Positions 23,390 to 36,448 of a DNA stretch of 64,000 nt are shown here, piece by piece. Every line of letters starts with the position of its first letter. Position 1 is the stretch's first letter. The stretch lies in the NCBI RefSeq assembly GCF_038396675.1, contig NC_088930.1, forward strand, positions 36,304,501-36,368,500, in the 5' to 3' direction. The notes beneath the pieces are model-generated. The model worked only from the letters and a program-made list of their open reading frames with translations. It searched no databases and was not told the DNA's origin. This stretch comes from Hydra vulgaris (lineage: Eukaryota; Cnidaria; Hydrozoa; Anthoathecata; Hydridae). A program made the translations under genes and the position numbers.

Positions 23390-25860
23390 GTATTTTAATT
23401 GAACCCTAGATAATAAAAAAAATTTGAAATCGGATTGTATTCATTTGAAAAACTAGAATCAGTTTGCTAGCATTATTAAACTTACTTTTTATACTTTATG
23501 ATTACTTTTATTTACTTTCTCTTCGTTATTTAGTTCATTTTTTTTATTCAAGTCGGTGAAACATAAATTTTGGTCATTCAGTGTTAAAGACAAAAAGGTT
23601 TGTTTTTTTTTCAGGATCTTTTATTGAGTTCTATAGAAAAATTTGTAAAAAAGTTTTACCAAGTAGGAAAAACATGTTTACAAATATGTTACAAGTCAAA
23701 CTAATATTTCAAAAAAACTTTTTAAAAATCCTACAACGATAAAAATTTCTTTTATTTTTTACCTGGGATTCCGATATACAATTAAAAGTGTTAATAAAGT
23801 TCTAAATTAAAACGAAGATTTATAAGTTGACATTGGTTAGAGAACGAGAAAACTTAAGATAAAGTTTGCCTTTTAACAAACAATCAATTCCATTTTCTAC
23901 CTGAGCTTCTTCCGAAATACCATTAATGATACTACTCACTTCACATAATTCAGGGTATGAAGAACTATTGACCGTATTCTTTAAAACAACAAATTTTTTT
24001 TTTAGTATGTTGAGAAATTTTTTGAATAACGCTAGTAAAAAAATAAAAACTTATAGTGATCTCTTGATAACATTAGTTCCCTAAAATACTAGTATAATTT
24101 TTAACCTGAGGTTCAGCCGATAAGTCATTAACAGTTCTGCTAACAGGGGTTAATACAATGTTTGTTCAACTTTTGATAAAATCCTGAAATAACAACAAAA
24201 TTTAAATAAACCATTTTTTTAAATATTGAAACAATTAAGCTAAAAAACAATTAAACAAAAAATACCTGAACAAAAGTACTGACAACAAAGTCAACCGCAT
24301 CACTCGTTTACGTTAAAAACAAATTTGAGTTACTTGCATTATTATCCTGCTAAAAAAAAATTATGATAATAATAAATAAATAAAAATGAGATTTTTTTCA
24401 TTTAAATTATTTTTAAATGGATTTAAATAGCAACTAGTAAAAAATAATTTATGTAAAAATATTTATGTAAATAATATTATTTACGGAATGTTAGAGGCTT
24501 GGTGTTAAAGTAACCATTTGTCTTATGATTATAAACAAAAATAGTAATAAAAATAATTTCAGATACTAACGGAATTTTTTATACATAAAAACATCACCTT
24601 AATAAATTTTTTAATAACTTAAAATAATAAATAAATAAATTTTTTATACGAAGATTTTTGCAATATTTTAATTAAACATTGCCGTGGCTAGTGAGTCCTT
24701 CCCCCTCCTCTACCCCCTCCGGAAAAAAAAAAACCAACCTGTCTTTAGGGTCCAAAAATCTCGAAAAATTTTCCACTAGATAAAACTAAAGATAAAGGTG
24801 CGCAAATTTACAAAAGAGCTCTCTAAAATTGCGCCCCCTTACCATTAGGGGTGTGGGGTAGCCTAGCAACCGCTCTGCATTTAACGAAATTTTGAATAAC
24901 AAAACTGGTTATAGAAAATAATTTAACTAAATCGTTGAAAAAATTACCTTTGTAAAAGAAACACTGGATTTATTGTCTACAACTAAATCAACTACTTGAA
25001 TATTTGATCCTTGCTCTGTAATCAAATATGATTTAAGATTTTAAAAATGCTAAAAATTACTTCTATTTATATTTATATTTATACTTACTAAAAAATTTCT
25101 AATTAAAAAAGTAATACTAACTAAAAATAAAGTTTGAAATAAAAGTATATTTTAGAAATATAAAATTTTTTCTTAACGTTAATAAAAAGTCAAATAAAAT
25201 TTTTCAAATTATAAAAAACAAATGACTTATTTTTGATCTAAAGCTCTTGCGAACCCTTTATCTTTATGCATGTTTTAAATTAAAAACTTTAAGGATCAAA
25301 CAGAATGAAGATTTTGGCGCGGAAGTAAAAAGTATTTTTATTTTATATCATAATGTTTAAAACTTTTTATTTTAATAAAGCTTTCTTCAAAATGTTCCTG
25401 AGTAAAACTGGTTTAATATAAATTTTTATTTGCTAGTCGTTTGTAAATGAGTTTTCATGTCTGAAAATATTTTTCTGCAAAATACTTAAGTAAGTCGCAT
25501 AAAGTTAATTTAAAGATATTTACTACTTTTTGTCAAATTTTAATCTGGTTGTGATATTCATTTTCAGTTATATACGATACTAAAAATTTACATTGGCAGC
25601 CAAAATACATCATGATGAAAATTTCATGTTATTTTATTGTTTAAACTATAGTTAGGTTTTTTCAAATTTCTTATTCGATTAAATCTTATTTAAGCGAATA
25701 AGAAATTTGAATTTTTTAGTTTTAAAAAATAAAAATAAAGTTTCTTAAATGATACACATTCTGAAAACTAAATGTAGATATTTGCAAGAAATATATTTGC
25801 AAACAAAAGCAAGATTTAGAATTTCTATATATAAATTCAATTTTATAAACTAACTTTTTC
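23390..25860 (-). other. Run of short candidate exons in AT-rich sequence
   Basis: Four minus-strand open blocks are each bounded by AG and GT. They are 23900-23977 (NTVNSSSYPELCEVSSIING, then ISEEAQ|gt), about 24105-24185 (ending LSAEPQ|gt), 24266-24350 (QDNNASNSNLF, ending STFVQ|gt) and 24943-25014 (EQGSNIQVVDLVVDNKSSVS, then FTK|gt). They are acidic/Ser-rich with no known domain, and two contain a stop. They may be linker exons joining the SET exons upstream to the recombinase body downstream. The rest is unremarkable. Confidence 0.35.
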
Positions 25861-25863
25861 TTT

Positions 25864-25908
25864 CTTCTTCTTAAAATTTCTGGTACAATATCTTTTCCTT
25901 CATAAATA
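25864..25908 (-). other. Candidate basic exon
   Basis: The block EGKDIVPEILRRRKKK lies between an AG acceptor (atgaag) and a GT donor (gttagt). It is directly downstream of the SET exons on the same strand. Very short; support is splice sites only. Confidence 0.25.
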
Positions 25909-26116
25909 AAAAAAAGATAACTTATAAAATTTCTATCAGCTTGGCTACGAGTGTGCTTTAAGAAAATAACGCTATTTCATAAATCAAATGTAAATCAAAG
26001 TATTTATATTAAATGTATTTTATCTAAAAGTTATAAATATTATATTATAGAATTTTATAGAATAAATTTCTATTTAAATAGTACAAAATAAACTAATACA
26101 AAAAAATTAACTTACA

Positions 26117-26300
26117 GCTGTGTGCCAGTCAAGGTTATTTTCTCTGAAACAATAGGTTATTTCTTCAAAATTTTCTATTTTTCTTATTAAGAAGAAATGA
26201 GACATTCTTTATGGTTAACTTTTCCATTTTACAGTTAGAAAAGTACTTAGAATCATTAACTAGCCTACCAAAAAAACCATCATCTTTGGTTGCATCAATA
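26117..26300 (-). pseudogene. SET domain, second exon (KMT5A-like)
   Basis: The exon is bounded by TTTAG acceptor (starts 26300) and GCT|GTAAGT donor (ends 26117). Joined to the exon at 26493-26657 it gives CIDATKDDGFFGRLVNDSKY then FSNCKMEKLTI. After a one-base shift it gives SHFFLIRKIENFEEITYCF then RENNLDWHTA. This follows the KMT5A/SETD8 layout: the 'Y-C-x-D-A-T' line, the 'GRLxNxS' line and the 'EEITY' line. The usual N-H-S is N-D-S and the final Tyr-x-Tyr is Tyr-Cys-Phe. Together with the frameshift this suggests a decayed or diverged enzyme. Confidence 0.68.
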
Positions 26301-26492
26301 CTAAATATTTTAAGAATAAAAAAAAATGTAATAAATTCGAGTTAGATTAGTTTTATTTTAGATGATTATAAAAATCTCCATATATTTTGGCCAATGTTTA
26401 TATTAAAATTAAATAAATATCTTTTAGTTAAGTCAACAAACTAAAACCAAAATATTATACGTAAGTTGTATTTGCTACTAAACAAATTTTAC

Positions 26493-26657
26493 CAATATGC
26501 TTCATTGTTGTGCTTGAAACTAAATACATACAACCCAAAGCCTTCCTTTTTATAAATTTCTTCAAGCTCTTTTATTTCATTCTGTTTTTAAGGACTCCTT
26601 GGTAAACAGCAACAAGTTCACCCTTGCCTATTTCTGTTGTTGTAAATATTCCAAACC
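26493..26657 (-). pseudogene. SET domain, first exon (KMT5A-like)
   Basis: After an ATTAG acceptor the minus strand reads GFGIFTTTEIGKGELVAVYQ then GVLKN. After a one-base shift it reads NEIKELEEIYKKEGFGLYVF then SFKHNNEAY, ending in TG|GTAAAA. G-F-G-I-F with GELV matches the start of a SET domain (S-adenosylmethionine site), as in histone H4 lysine-20 methyltransferases. The split codon TG+T joins to the next exon as Cys, giving Y-C-I-D-A-T, which supports the splice. A further minus-strand candidate exon (about 26820-26905, Lys/Glu-rich) may precede it. Confidence 0.68.
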
Positions 26658-26659
26658 CT

Positions 26660-27174
26660 AATTTTTTTGTAAAAATGCGTATTTTTAGAAAAAGTTTTAA
26701 AATAAACTTATATCGATGATAATTAATAGTGGTTTAATTAGAAAAATATGTATCATATTCTAAAAAATTATATTGTTGTTTCATAATGCTTACTTTTGTA
26801 ATCATTTAGAAATTTTTTTTTCAAGATTTTCAGGGTCAGATTTACTCTGGTAAAATTTTTCTTTTTTTTCATTTTGAAAGCAGCGTGTCTTTTTCTGTGT
26901 TAACTTTAACAAAAACACAACTTAATAAAAAATAAATATATTTTAATCTATATTATTAATTATCTCTAATTACTTCTTTGTTTTAGAAAATAGCGTAATA
27001 ATTTTATTTTGCTGTTTTTTAAAAGAGTATTCAAGCAACTTTAAGATATATAAGTATTTACTTTCTTTGATGAATGCAAATTTTTAGACTAGTTTCAAAT
27101 AAATTTTAAATAGAATTTAAAAGTACCCAATGCATATGAGCTAACTTTCTTTAAATAAAGAAAAATTGTTCCAT
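26660..27174. other. AT-rich stretch with one weak candidate exon
   Basis: The only open block of note is the Lys/Glu-rich minus-strand piece at about 26820-26905 (KKTRCFQNEKKEKFYQSKSD). It follows an AG acceptor and might be a 5' exon of the SET gene. Nothing else was seen. Confidence 0.3.
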
Positions 27175-27416
27175 CCCAGTCGGCACATCTGGTTTTAATC
27201 TCGGAATTGAAACCCGTATAAACACGTGTTTGTTACGATCCAGGCGTAAACCAGAAACACGTGGATTTCACGGGAAGTTTAACTGGAGTTTTACACGTGT
27301 TTTCTAAGGTTTCAAACACGAGTTTTTTTATGTTTTAAATACGTGTTTTTGAGGTTTTAAACTCGTGTTTTATGAGGTTTTAAATTCGTGTTTTCTTTAA
27401 TTTAAAACGGACTTAT

Positions 27417-27505
27417 GGCATTAAATAAAGTTTCCAAACGGAAACTTTATTTAATGCCTTAAGTTAGTTCAGGCATAAGTTTTCCAAACTTATGCCTGAA
27501 CTAAC
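27417..27505. repeat. Two adjacent perfect hairpins
   Basis: 27417-27458 has a 19-bp perfect stem (GGCATTAAATAAAGTTTCC with its complement) around AAAC. 27463-27505 has a 20-bp perfect stem (GTTAGTTCAGGCATAAGTTT with its complement) around a 3-nt loop. They are 4 bp apart, just inside the subterminal repeat zone of the element. Confidence 0.9.
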
Positions 27506-27764
27506 AGCTGTTCAGCACGATTTAATGATAGACCAAAAATTCGTAGGTTTTAGACACGTTTATAGCTTTAAACATGTAAACCTTTTTTTATATATACTAC
27601 ATTATATTTACGACAATTTTGTTGTTTTATTTTTGTTTTTTAAGGTAAATTATTTTACAATAATACTACGAAGAAAAAATAAACAGAGAAATAAAAAACC
27701 AAATCATTAAAATAAACTAATAAAAGACGCTTGGCACATGGTTACCATACATAATATATAATTT

Positions 27765-27990
27765 CGATTGATCGCCTCTTCCGTCATTATAAAATCTAAA
27801 ATCGTATAACAATACGCTTTCGCATTTTTACAAACAATTCCAGTAGCATCGAATGTTCTTTCTAATTTTTCTTAAAAGTCGGGTCTCGAACTTTACTAAT
27901 TCCTCAATTGAGGTAACCTGTTCAAATTTAATTTAATTCAAATCTTTATCTAAAAACTATTGCAGTAGCCCAAATTTCTTTTTATGTAAT
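27765..27990 (-). pseudogene. DUF4806-like fragment
   Basis: The minus strand reads KFEQVTSIEELVKFETRLLR. After a frameshift it reads KNAKAYCYTILDFIMTEEAI then NRNY. The 'S-x-E-E-L-x-x-F-E-x-x-L' line followed by an 'ILxxLMTxExA'-like line resembles DUF4806, a domain I know from second proteins of animal transposons. Placement within a CCCAG-ended element agrees. Function unknown; broken by at least one frameshift. Confidence 0.42.
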
Positions 27991-28459
27991 GGTGTGACAC
28001 AATCATTTTTGCTAAAACATGGCATCATCCATGGGAGAGGTTTCGTTTGTCTGATTTTTTGGTCGATCTGTATTGGTAATGGTTTTTGATGATTCGCCTT
28101 AATCTATTTAAAAAAAAACAAGTTTTATAATAAATATCAAAATAAATGATTATCTTAGTCTATTGTTTTGTATTGTACTTAAATAAATGCACTATAAAAA
28201 ATGCTGTTTGAAAAAACCAGAGTGATGATTCGATGGAAGAGTAAAATTGCTTTTTTCCTTATTAATCACGCTTGTTTGTGTCTGTACATTTAAACGGAAT
28301 CGACCCTTCATTCTTCTTTTCAAGTTGTTTTTTAGAGCCACCTACTTCAACCTAAATTAGAGACGCCCTTTAAGAATTTATAAAACCCATTAAGAAACAT
28401 AATTCATCAAATATACTATTGTACTTTTTAAATATTATAAACTTTTAAATTAAATGCAA

Positions 28460-29150
28460 ATAAGTAATTACTTTAGAGAGACCCAGAAGCCCGAGTATTC
28501 ACAAGTATTTTCATTAGCATTTGTACCAGGATGTAAATCCTCTCTCAATTGATTTTTGCTTATAAATATAGAAATCTTTAAAGGTTGATTCGAAACCATC
28601 TCATTTAGGTTTTGTTGCTTGTTAAAGTGCAAATATCCTGTTTTAAGATAAATTAGAGTAATATACACTCAAATATAGGTAATAAATATAAAAATAAGTT
28701 ATACATAATATTTAAAAAAACCAAATGCACACATGCCCCCTGTTCATTAATAGTCACCTACCTTAATCAACATTAATATTATTATCTTCATTAAGTTTCT
28801 GAAGTCTTCTATAAATATATTGTCTTCATCTAGATTATGTGATAACGGTAAAACTCCTAAAAGATAAAATTTGCAAAAACAAAATTTACCAGAAATATAA
28901 TATAATAGTGTCATTTTAAATTTTTTGAAGTTAAAGATAAATAACTAGAGTTTCAATACAAGTATTTTCATTAACAGTTGTACCACCATTAATATTTTTT
29001 ATCATTCTCTTTTTCGTTGAACATGTGAAAAACTTAGTAGTTGACTTTTAGTAGAATTAGTAAGATTATTTTAGTAGATTATAAGTAAGTAGAAGACTTA
29101 TAGTAGAATCTTTTCAATTTATGTTTTGTTGCTTATTAAAACCCACATAT
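28460..29150 (-). other. Partly duplicated candidate exon block
   Basis: 28468-28640 is open on the minus strand (after an ACAG acceptor: GYLHFNKQQNLNEMVSNQPL, with NENTCEYSGFWVS later). A related block at about 28955-29150 repeats two of its phrases (caagtattttcatta and ttttgttgctt). It is probably an internal duplication within the element's second gene. Not recognised further. Confidence 0.35.
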
Positions 29151-29166
29151 TCTGGTTTAAAAATGT

Positions 29167-30766
<1,600 letters not shown>

Positions 30767-31136
30767 GCTAATACTTAACAAAAACTGAATATATTTAACA
30801 TATCAATTTTCTCGACAAATGTTTTTCTGAATGCTCTTGTTACACACTCTAAAACCTTCCGAATAATAAAAATGCAATAAATTTAAACAATCGCGTGCTT
30901 TTAGTAATGGTTTCACATTCGTTGCGAAAACTTCTGATAATTTAATACTCCATTTTTGTAACTGAAAAACCATCACTAAAAACTTGATATCCAAACTGGT
31001 TTTTTGGTAAAATATAATAGTTAATTTCACGGAATCAAAACTCTATTCTTGACACGTGTTATTCTTAGTGTTTTCGGGAGTTTTAAACACGCAACAGAAA
31101 CCACGCGTAACTTTTAAACGAGTTGTGCCGTCTGGG

Positions 31137-31780
31137 ATACTAATAATACAGACGTAAAACTTTGGCTGGTTTTTTGATGTTACCATAAAAAAATTTTGTT
31201 TTTCATTTTAGCCCTGTTATTGAAAAAAATTGTTTTGTTAATTAAATTAAAATTTTTTTTTTATTCTATGCAAACTTCCCAGTAGGCACTAAGTTCTAAG
31301 TTCAGTAGGTTCTAAAAAAAGACGTTTTTTGAACGTTCAAAAAACGTCCAAAACGTTCAACAGACTTTCAAAATATGTTTAAAAGAAATCTTTTATACAT
31401 CCCGTGCCCACTGGGTATTGCTTCTAGTTAATAATAAAAGATAAGAAAGTAGTCAAAGTTTTAATATTGCAAACGTTTAAAGTTCTAAAGTTTATGCTAA
31501 TGTCATCTTATTTTGAAACAAAGCTCCCTTTTTTAATTTTGAAACAAGTTGGGCTATGAAATCCAATTAAAAAAAGTGAAATCTTTATTTAATTCCAGTT
31601 AAAAAGGAATACTTTTCGTTATTACAGTTTTGTTCCAAGAATGAAGTTTTATTTTTAAATAATTATCAAGTTTTTTTAACATTATTCTAGTGAATTCAAG
31701 TTTAAATATTTCCAAAAATATTGGTCATGAAAAAATATGAGGGTTAAAATAGCAGTTTTAATAATATTACTTTTTTTTCA
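31137..31780. other. Non-coding stretch containing one MITE
   Basis: Apart from the MITE at 31278-31415, nothing was recognised. Confidence 0.45.
31278..31415. mobile_element. Short MITE with CCCAGTAGGCAC ends and a perfect central palindrome
   Basis: The ends are CCCAGTAGGCAC (from 31278) and, inverted, GTGCCCACTGGG (to 31415). Inside, 31321-31348 is a perfect 28-bp palindrome made of GACGTTTTTTGAAC and its complement. The terminal motif matches the larger element at 27175-31136, suggesting the same transposase family mobilised both. No clear target duplication. Confidence 0.65.
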
Positions 31781-31783
31781 TAC

Positions 31784-31876
31784 CTGCCTACGTTCGTTGA
31801 GTGGATAGTTTTTTGCTTCTTGTTTTGGTTTTATTACTTGTTTGCTTCTTCTATCTTTATTTAGGGTTTTTAAAAT
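31784..31876 (-). pseudogene. Protein kinase pseudogene, C-terminal exon
   Basis: This 93-bp exon has a TTTCAG acceptor (starts 31876) and CAG|GTATGA donor (ends 31784). It reads ILKTLNKDRRSKQVIKPKQE then AKNYPLNERRQ, in phase with the preceding exon. It is a basic tail after the kinase C-lobe. Further downstream exons were not identified. Confidence 0.5.
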
Positions 31877-31956
31877 CTGAAAAAAAAAGTAATTTTATTT
31901 TCATCTTTAAATGCTAAGCCTATTGAAATTTTGGTAATACTTGATACTCGACTTAC

Positions 31957-32251
31957 CTTATCAATATCTTTTCTGACTTCTGGATTTGTGTCCCAGACAT
32001 TGCAAATCATTTTAAAAAAGCCAAGTTTCATCATTAAATGTGTAGAACTGGTTTAAGTCATTTATTTTAGATCGTTTATCTTGACTCCGAACTTCAATTA
32101 GGAAAGAATCATTTAGTATAGGTATTATATTTACCCAAGAGCTTTCGTATCCAGAAGGAACTTCGTAAGCTGACATTAACCAGGAATAAATGTCTGACTT
32201 AAAGGATGGAGATTTGACTTCTTGTCTGCAGATTTCAGGTGCTGTATAAGC
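31957..32251 (-). pseudogene. Protein kinase pseudogene, C-lobe exon
   Basis: The minus strand starts at the LINE poly-A junction with YTAPEICRQE, the APE motif, then KSDIYSW, the conserved Asp of helix F. It continues to NVWDTNPEVRKDIDK before a GTAAGT donor at 31956. One stop/frameshift lies near VFNDETWLF. The first codons continue exactly from the activation segment at 36449 once the LINE is removed (QETIYA + YTAPEIC). It resembles TKL/TK-like kinases; no subfamily is claimed. Confidence 0.72.
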
Positions 32252-32595
32252 TTTTTTTTTTTTAGTTTAGAATATATTTTGCTGTTTAATAAAATAAGTT
32301 ACATAAGATTATCACGTAATAAAATATATAAACAAATAAGACAATTTAAAAAACAGACCGGGACTCAAAGAAGATATATGTGATACAATACCACCACAAT
32401 CTTTTCATAGAGCCCCTTGAAGAAATAAAATGTCGTCAAAATGTTCGAATAAACTGCAGATAAAAGTAAGATGTAAAAACTTCAAATTTAAATACTCAAG
32501 GATTTAAAATATATACACCATTGTATAAATAATTACAAAAGATATGTACAATTAATTTTTCAAAAAATAAAAAAGTAAAACTATTTTGATAAAAC

Positions 32596-34660
32596 TTAAC
32601 GGAGTTCTTGTAATTCCTCCGAATTAAAAATGTGTTTTTTTGCTAGCAACTTAAATGAGTTTAATGATTTTACCATATTATCTTTTTTAGCTTCTTTTTT
32701 TTTTAAATAGTTCCATATTTTTGGTCCGCGAAATGCTATTGAACACTCTGTAAACTTGTTTAGTTTCTTAGGCAATTTAAAGAAATATGATTGGTTTGTT
32801 CTAAGGAAATACTTTTCATTTATATTCTTTTTAAACTTACAATTAAAAATTACTGGAGTTAGGTTATTTGTAAACTTATACTTAAAAATTAGGTGTTGAT
32901 AAATATTTATTTCATAAATATTCATCATTTTTATGTCAAGCATTAAGGGTTTCGTGTGCTCCCTTTTTTTTTTTCCGTATATAATTCTACACGCATGTTT
33001 TTGAACACTAAGTATATTTTTAAGTTTAGTAGTTTGCGTGCTGCCCCATGTAATATTGGCATAACTGATAAAACAATGAATTAAAGAGAAGTAAATTAAT
33101 TTAAGACATATAATATTAACATAAGGACGAACTCGGTACATCATGCCGATGGCTTTACTAACTTTTGATTGTAAATATTTAATATGGGGAAGCCAAGATA
33201 AATGCTTGTCCACAAGTATCCCTAAGAACTTTAAAGAGTCTTCCTGTTTTATTTCTTTATTATTTAAAAAAAGATCTGGTAGTTTGAGGGGAAGGTTTAC
33301 TTCTTGCGACTTTTTATAAAATAATGTATACTTTGTTTTTTTAATGTTTAATGAGAGTTTATTTGCTTGAAACCAATCATTCATCTTACTTAATTCAAAG
33401 TTCATGTCAGCATAAAGTTGCTTGATACTATAGTTGGAAAAAAAGAGATTTGTATCATCAGCAAACATAATTGGGTTTAATTTCACTGATGCATTACTTT
33501 AGTCGTTTGTATAAACTAAGAATAAGAAAGGGCCTAGTATTGATCCTTTGGGTACTCCACAGGGGACTTTAAGAATTCCGTATTCTTTTTTATGAACATA
33601 TTGTGTTCTATCAGTAAGGTAACTTTTAATCCAATTAAAGCCTTATTAATTACCCCATAATACTTTAATTTTTCTAACAAGATGGAATGATCAACAGTGT
33701 CAAAAGCTTTAGTTAGATCAATAAATATACCTTATAAAATAAATATAAGGTAAATTTATTTTCATTAAAGCCATTATTTATTTGATCGACTAATTCAATA
33801 ATCGCATGTTCAGTTGAAAGATTTTTCTGAAATCCGAATTGTTTTGGATAAAAAAAATTGTTTTTTGTTAAGTGGTCAAAGATTCTATCATAAATTACAC
33901 GTTCGAATATCTTTGAAAATACAGAAAGCAATGATATAAGCCTGTAGTTAGAAACATTTGCATGATCATTTTTTTTATAAACTGGAATTACTTTTGTGAG
34001 TTTTAGTACATCAGGAAATATTCCTTGGCCCAGTGAAAGCTTGACTATATAGAACAATGGTCTACTGATGCTTTTTTTATTTGAAATTAGTTTATTTCTG
34101 GGAATACCGTCAAATCCTAATGAATTTTTATTTTTTATCGAAGAAAAAGCCGTTTCAAATTCTTTTAATGTCAAGTCGAAATCATACAACGTTTTAACAT
34201 TTGATGGTGTTAAATAGGTTTTATAAGAATTAAGGGGTGTTGTAATTTTGTCAGCTAGATCAAGTCCAACATTTGTGAAATATGTATTAAACTCTTTGGA
34301 TATTTCTTTAGGACAGAATATATCATTATTATTTATATTGATTCGTTTGGGTAGCGAAGTAGTTTTATTTTTATTTTTTCCTAGTATGCCATTAATTACA
34401 GCCCATGTTTTTTTAGTATCCAGCTTACAATTAGTAAATTGTTTACTGTAATAATTTTTTTTAGTTTTTTTTAAAAGATCGATATAAAAATAATTGTATG
34501 CTTTATAATTTTTTTCATTAGTTATGCTTTCATTTTTAAGAAATTTATTATACAGTTTTTGTTTGGTTCTAGAGCATTTAATAAGTGTTTTATCCATCCA
34601 TGGATTAGCAAGTGTTTTTGTTTTTATTTTTAATACTTTAATCATTTGGACAAGCTTCAT
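32596..34660 (-). pseudogene. LINE ORF2, reverse transcriptase and C-terminal domain
   Basis: 34660-33713 holds fingers and palm start (NSLGFDGIPRNKL, LTKVIPVYKKNDHANVSNYR, SLLSVFSKIFERVIYDR, QFGFQKNLSTEHAI). After a frame break the [17 protein letters not shown] line is read, with a stop at 33501-33503. Then comes the catalytic FADD at 33463 (MFADDTNLFF), followed by LGILVDKHLSWLPHI and the C-terminal region to 32596. The first catalytic Asp region (DLTKAFDTVDH) lies near 33715. Reverse transcriptase complete in motifs, not in frame. Confidence 0.85.
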
Positions 34661-35526
34661 TAAAAATCTCTTGGAATTTGTCTAAAAATAAATTACATGC
34701 TTCATTTGCATTTTGACTTTTATAAACATCACTCCAATTCTCTAAATATAATTTGTTCATAAGATTGTTTTTACTATGAGTTGAAAGGTTGCGTTTATTT
34801 ATATATAAAATTTTGGGTTGATCATTTGGAATAACTTTTATATTTTTTATGGTAATGTATATTGGGAAATGGTCGCTAATATCCGTCTTAAATATTCCTG
34901 CCTCAAATGATGTTTCTAAGAGATTGTTAATAAAAATATTATCTATTGCAGTTGCAGAAGTTCTATTAACCCGAGTCGGTTTATTAATTACTGACAAAAC
35001 ATTGTACTTATATAACATGTCAAAAAAAGATTTTGTTTTTGGAAATTTCTAGTATGTTAGTGCATTCAAGTTTATATCCCCAAGGATAAATAATTTTTTT
35101 TTCTCGTTGTTTGTTTTTAAAATACTTTTTTCGATAAAGTCTTGAAATGATCTAATTTTACCACTAGGTGGTCGGTACACGCATCCAATTATACTATTTT
35201 TGTTTTTTGCAATAATTACTTCAATAAAAAGACTTTCATAATTGTTATTTGCTACACTTAATTGCTTTTTTATTTTAAATTGATACTTTTTAAGTACGTA
35301 AACACCCAGTCCTCCGCCTTTTTTTATTGCTTCCTCGTGGTTGTCTAATTAGTTTGTAATTTGCCAAACTATAATTCGAATTCAACTCTAGAGGACTTTC
35401 TGAATCATGCCAAGTCTCTGACAGAGATATGACGTCGAACGAGTAATTTATAATAAATAAAAATTCTTTAAATTTTTCAAAATTTCGCCGCATGCTTCTT
35501 ATGTATTTCCTTTTCTTTCCAATCAC
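34638..35526 (-). pseudogene. LINE ORF2, apurinic endonuclease domain
   Basis: In order on the minus strand: SFDVISLSETWHD (35420s), GCVYRPPSGK (about 35180), FILGDINLNAL (about 35065), AIDNIFINN (about 34940) and KTDISDHFPIYITI (about 34890). These are the ETWHD, YRPP, GDxN, DNI and SDHxP motifs of the LINE AP endonuclease, which nicks target DNA. Two frame breaks separate the pieces. Confidence 0.8.
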
Positions 35527-36267
35527 GTACGATTAATTTATCGTACGATATGTATGCAAGTTTCCCCGACTCTCTTTCCACTTTCATTTTTTCACGCAAA
35601 TCTTTTCGAATAAGGTTTGTTTCCGCGCAGAAGTCCTCGTTAGTATATAAATTTTTTCCTTTTAAACTTGAAGATTTTTTGAGGATTGTGATATTATCCT
35701 TGAAGTCCAATAATTTGAGAACTATAGTCCTCAGGTTTTTAGTGACCGTGTTACCAGTGCGATGCGCTCGCTCAATTTTTATATTTACCAAGCCAAGTTG
35801 CTCTTCAAACAAATTTAGAACCTTTGCCTCACTCACTTCCCAGGTTTCGTTTTCAGCTTCCTCTATTCCGTCTATCCTTAGATTATTTCTTCTTGCTCGG
35901 TCCACTATTTCTCTTAATTTATTTTTTACAAAAACAAATTCACTCTTACCTTTTATTTTGTCGTTTGTTTCTTTTTTTTTATCCACGACTGTAATGGCGG
36001 TCTTTATTTTGTTTTCAAAAATTTCTTCATGGAAGTTTAAGCTTATTTTCAACTCTTCAACATCTTTTGATAATAATTTCAAAATACTTGTATTGTCATT
36101 ATATAGCTTTTCAACTTTATCTAAACGTTCGTTTGTTATTTTTAAATTTGCGTTAATTATATTTACGAAATTTACTTCTTGTCTTTAAGCATCGCTTCCG
36201 TTTTTTTCTCAAATTCGTCCAACATATTCTTGATCATCTTTTTTATTTCCACGAGAGTAACTGTCAT
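35477..36267 (-). pseudogene. LINE ORF1 (coiled coil plus RRM-like, L1-ORF1/Transposase_22 type)
   Basis: The ATG at 36265-36267 opens MTVTLVEIKKMIKNMLDEFE. After a frameshift near 36180 the frame continues through a Lys/Glu coiled coil (NERLDKVEKLYND). It then runs RARRNNLRIDGIEEAENETW, IKIERAHRTG and FCAETNLIRKDLREKM to a basic end. 'RRNNLRIxGI', the 'IERAHRTG' line and the final basic domain are the hallmarks of L1-type ORF1 RNA-binding chaperones, which also occur in CR1/L2-like elements. It overlaps the start of ORF2. Confidence 0.75.
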
Positions 36268-36448
36268 ATTGATTAATTGTTCAATGTATATATATATATT
36301 TTTTTACATTTGTATCTTTAATAATTTTTTTTTTTTTTTTTTTTTTTTTTTACCACGCTGCAAAACACGTCCGTTCCATTTAAAACCTCAAGCGGAAAAA
36401 AAAAAGCTGAAGTCATTCCTAATAAAAAAAGGTTTATTTGTCAGGGTG

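Larger units (their letters stand above)
32252..36448 (-). mobile_element. Near full-length CR1/jockey-type LINE inserted in a kinase gene
   Basis: On the minus strand the element begins near 36448 and has ORF1 (36267-35477), an AP endonuclease plus reverse transcriptase ORF2 (35526-32596), and a 3' UTR. The UTR ends in an A-rich tail (T run at 32252-32263 on the plus strand). The flanks are kinase coding sequence on both sides, with at most a 2-bp repeat (GC) at the junctions. A long T run lies at 36328-36350 upstream of ORF1. Several frameshifts and at least one stop are present, so it is probably inactive but fairly young. Confidence 0.8.

Noticed and set aside
35550..36188. A plus-strand 212-residue protein
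   Set aside because: It is the antisense shadow of the LINE ORF1 on the minus strand, and its Ser/Phe-rich content matches no family.
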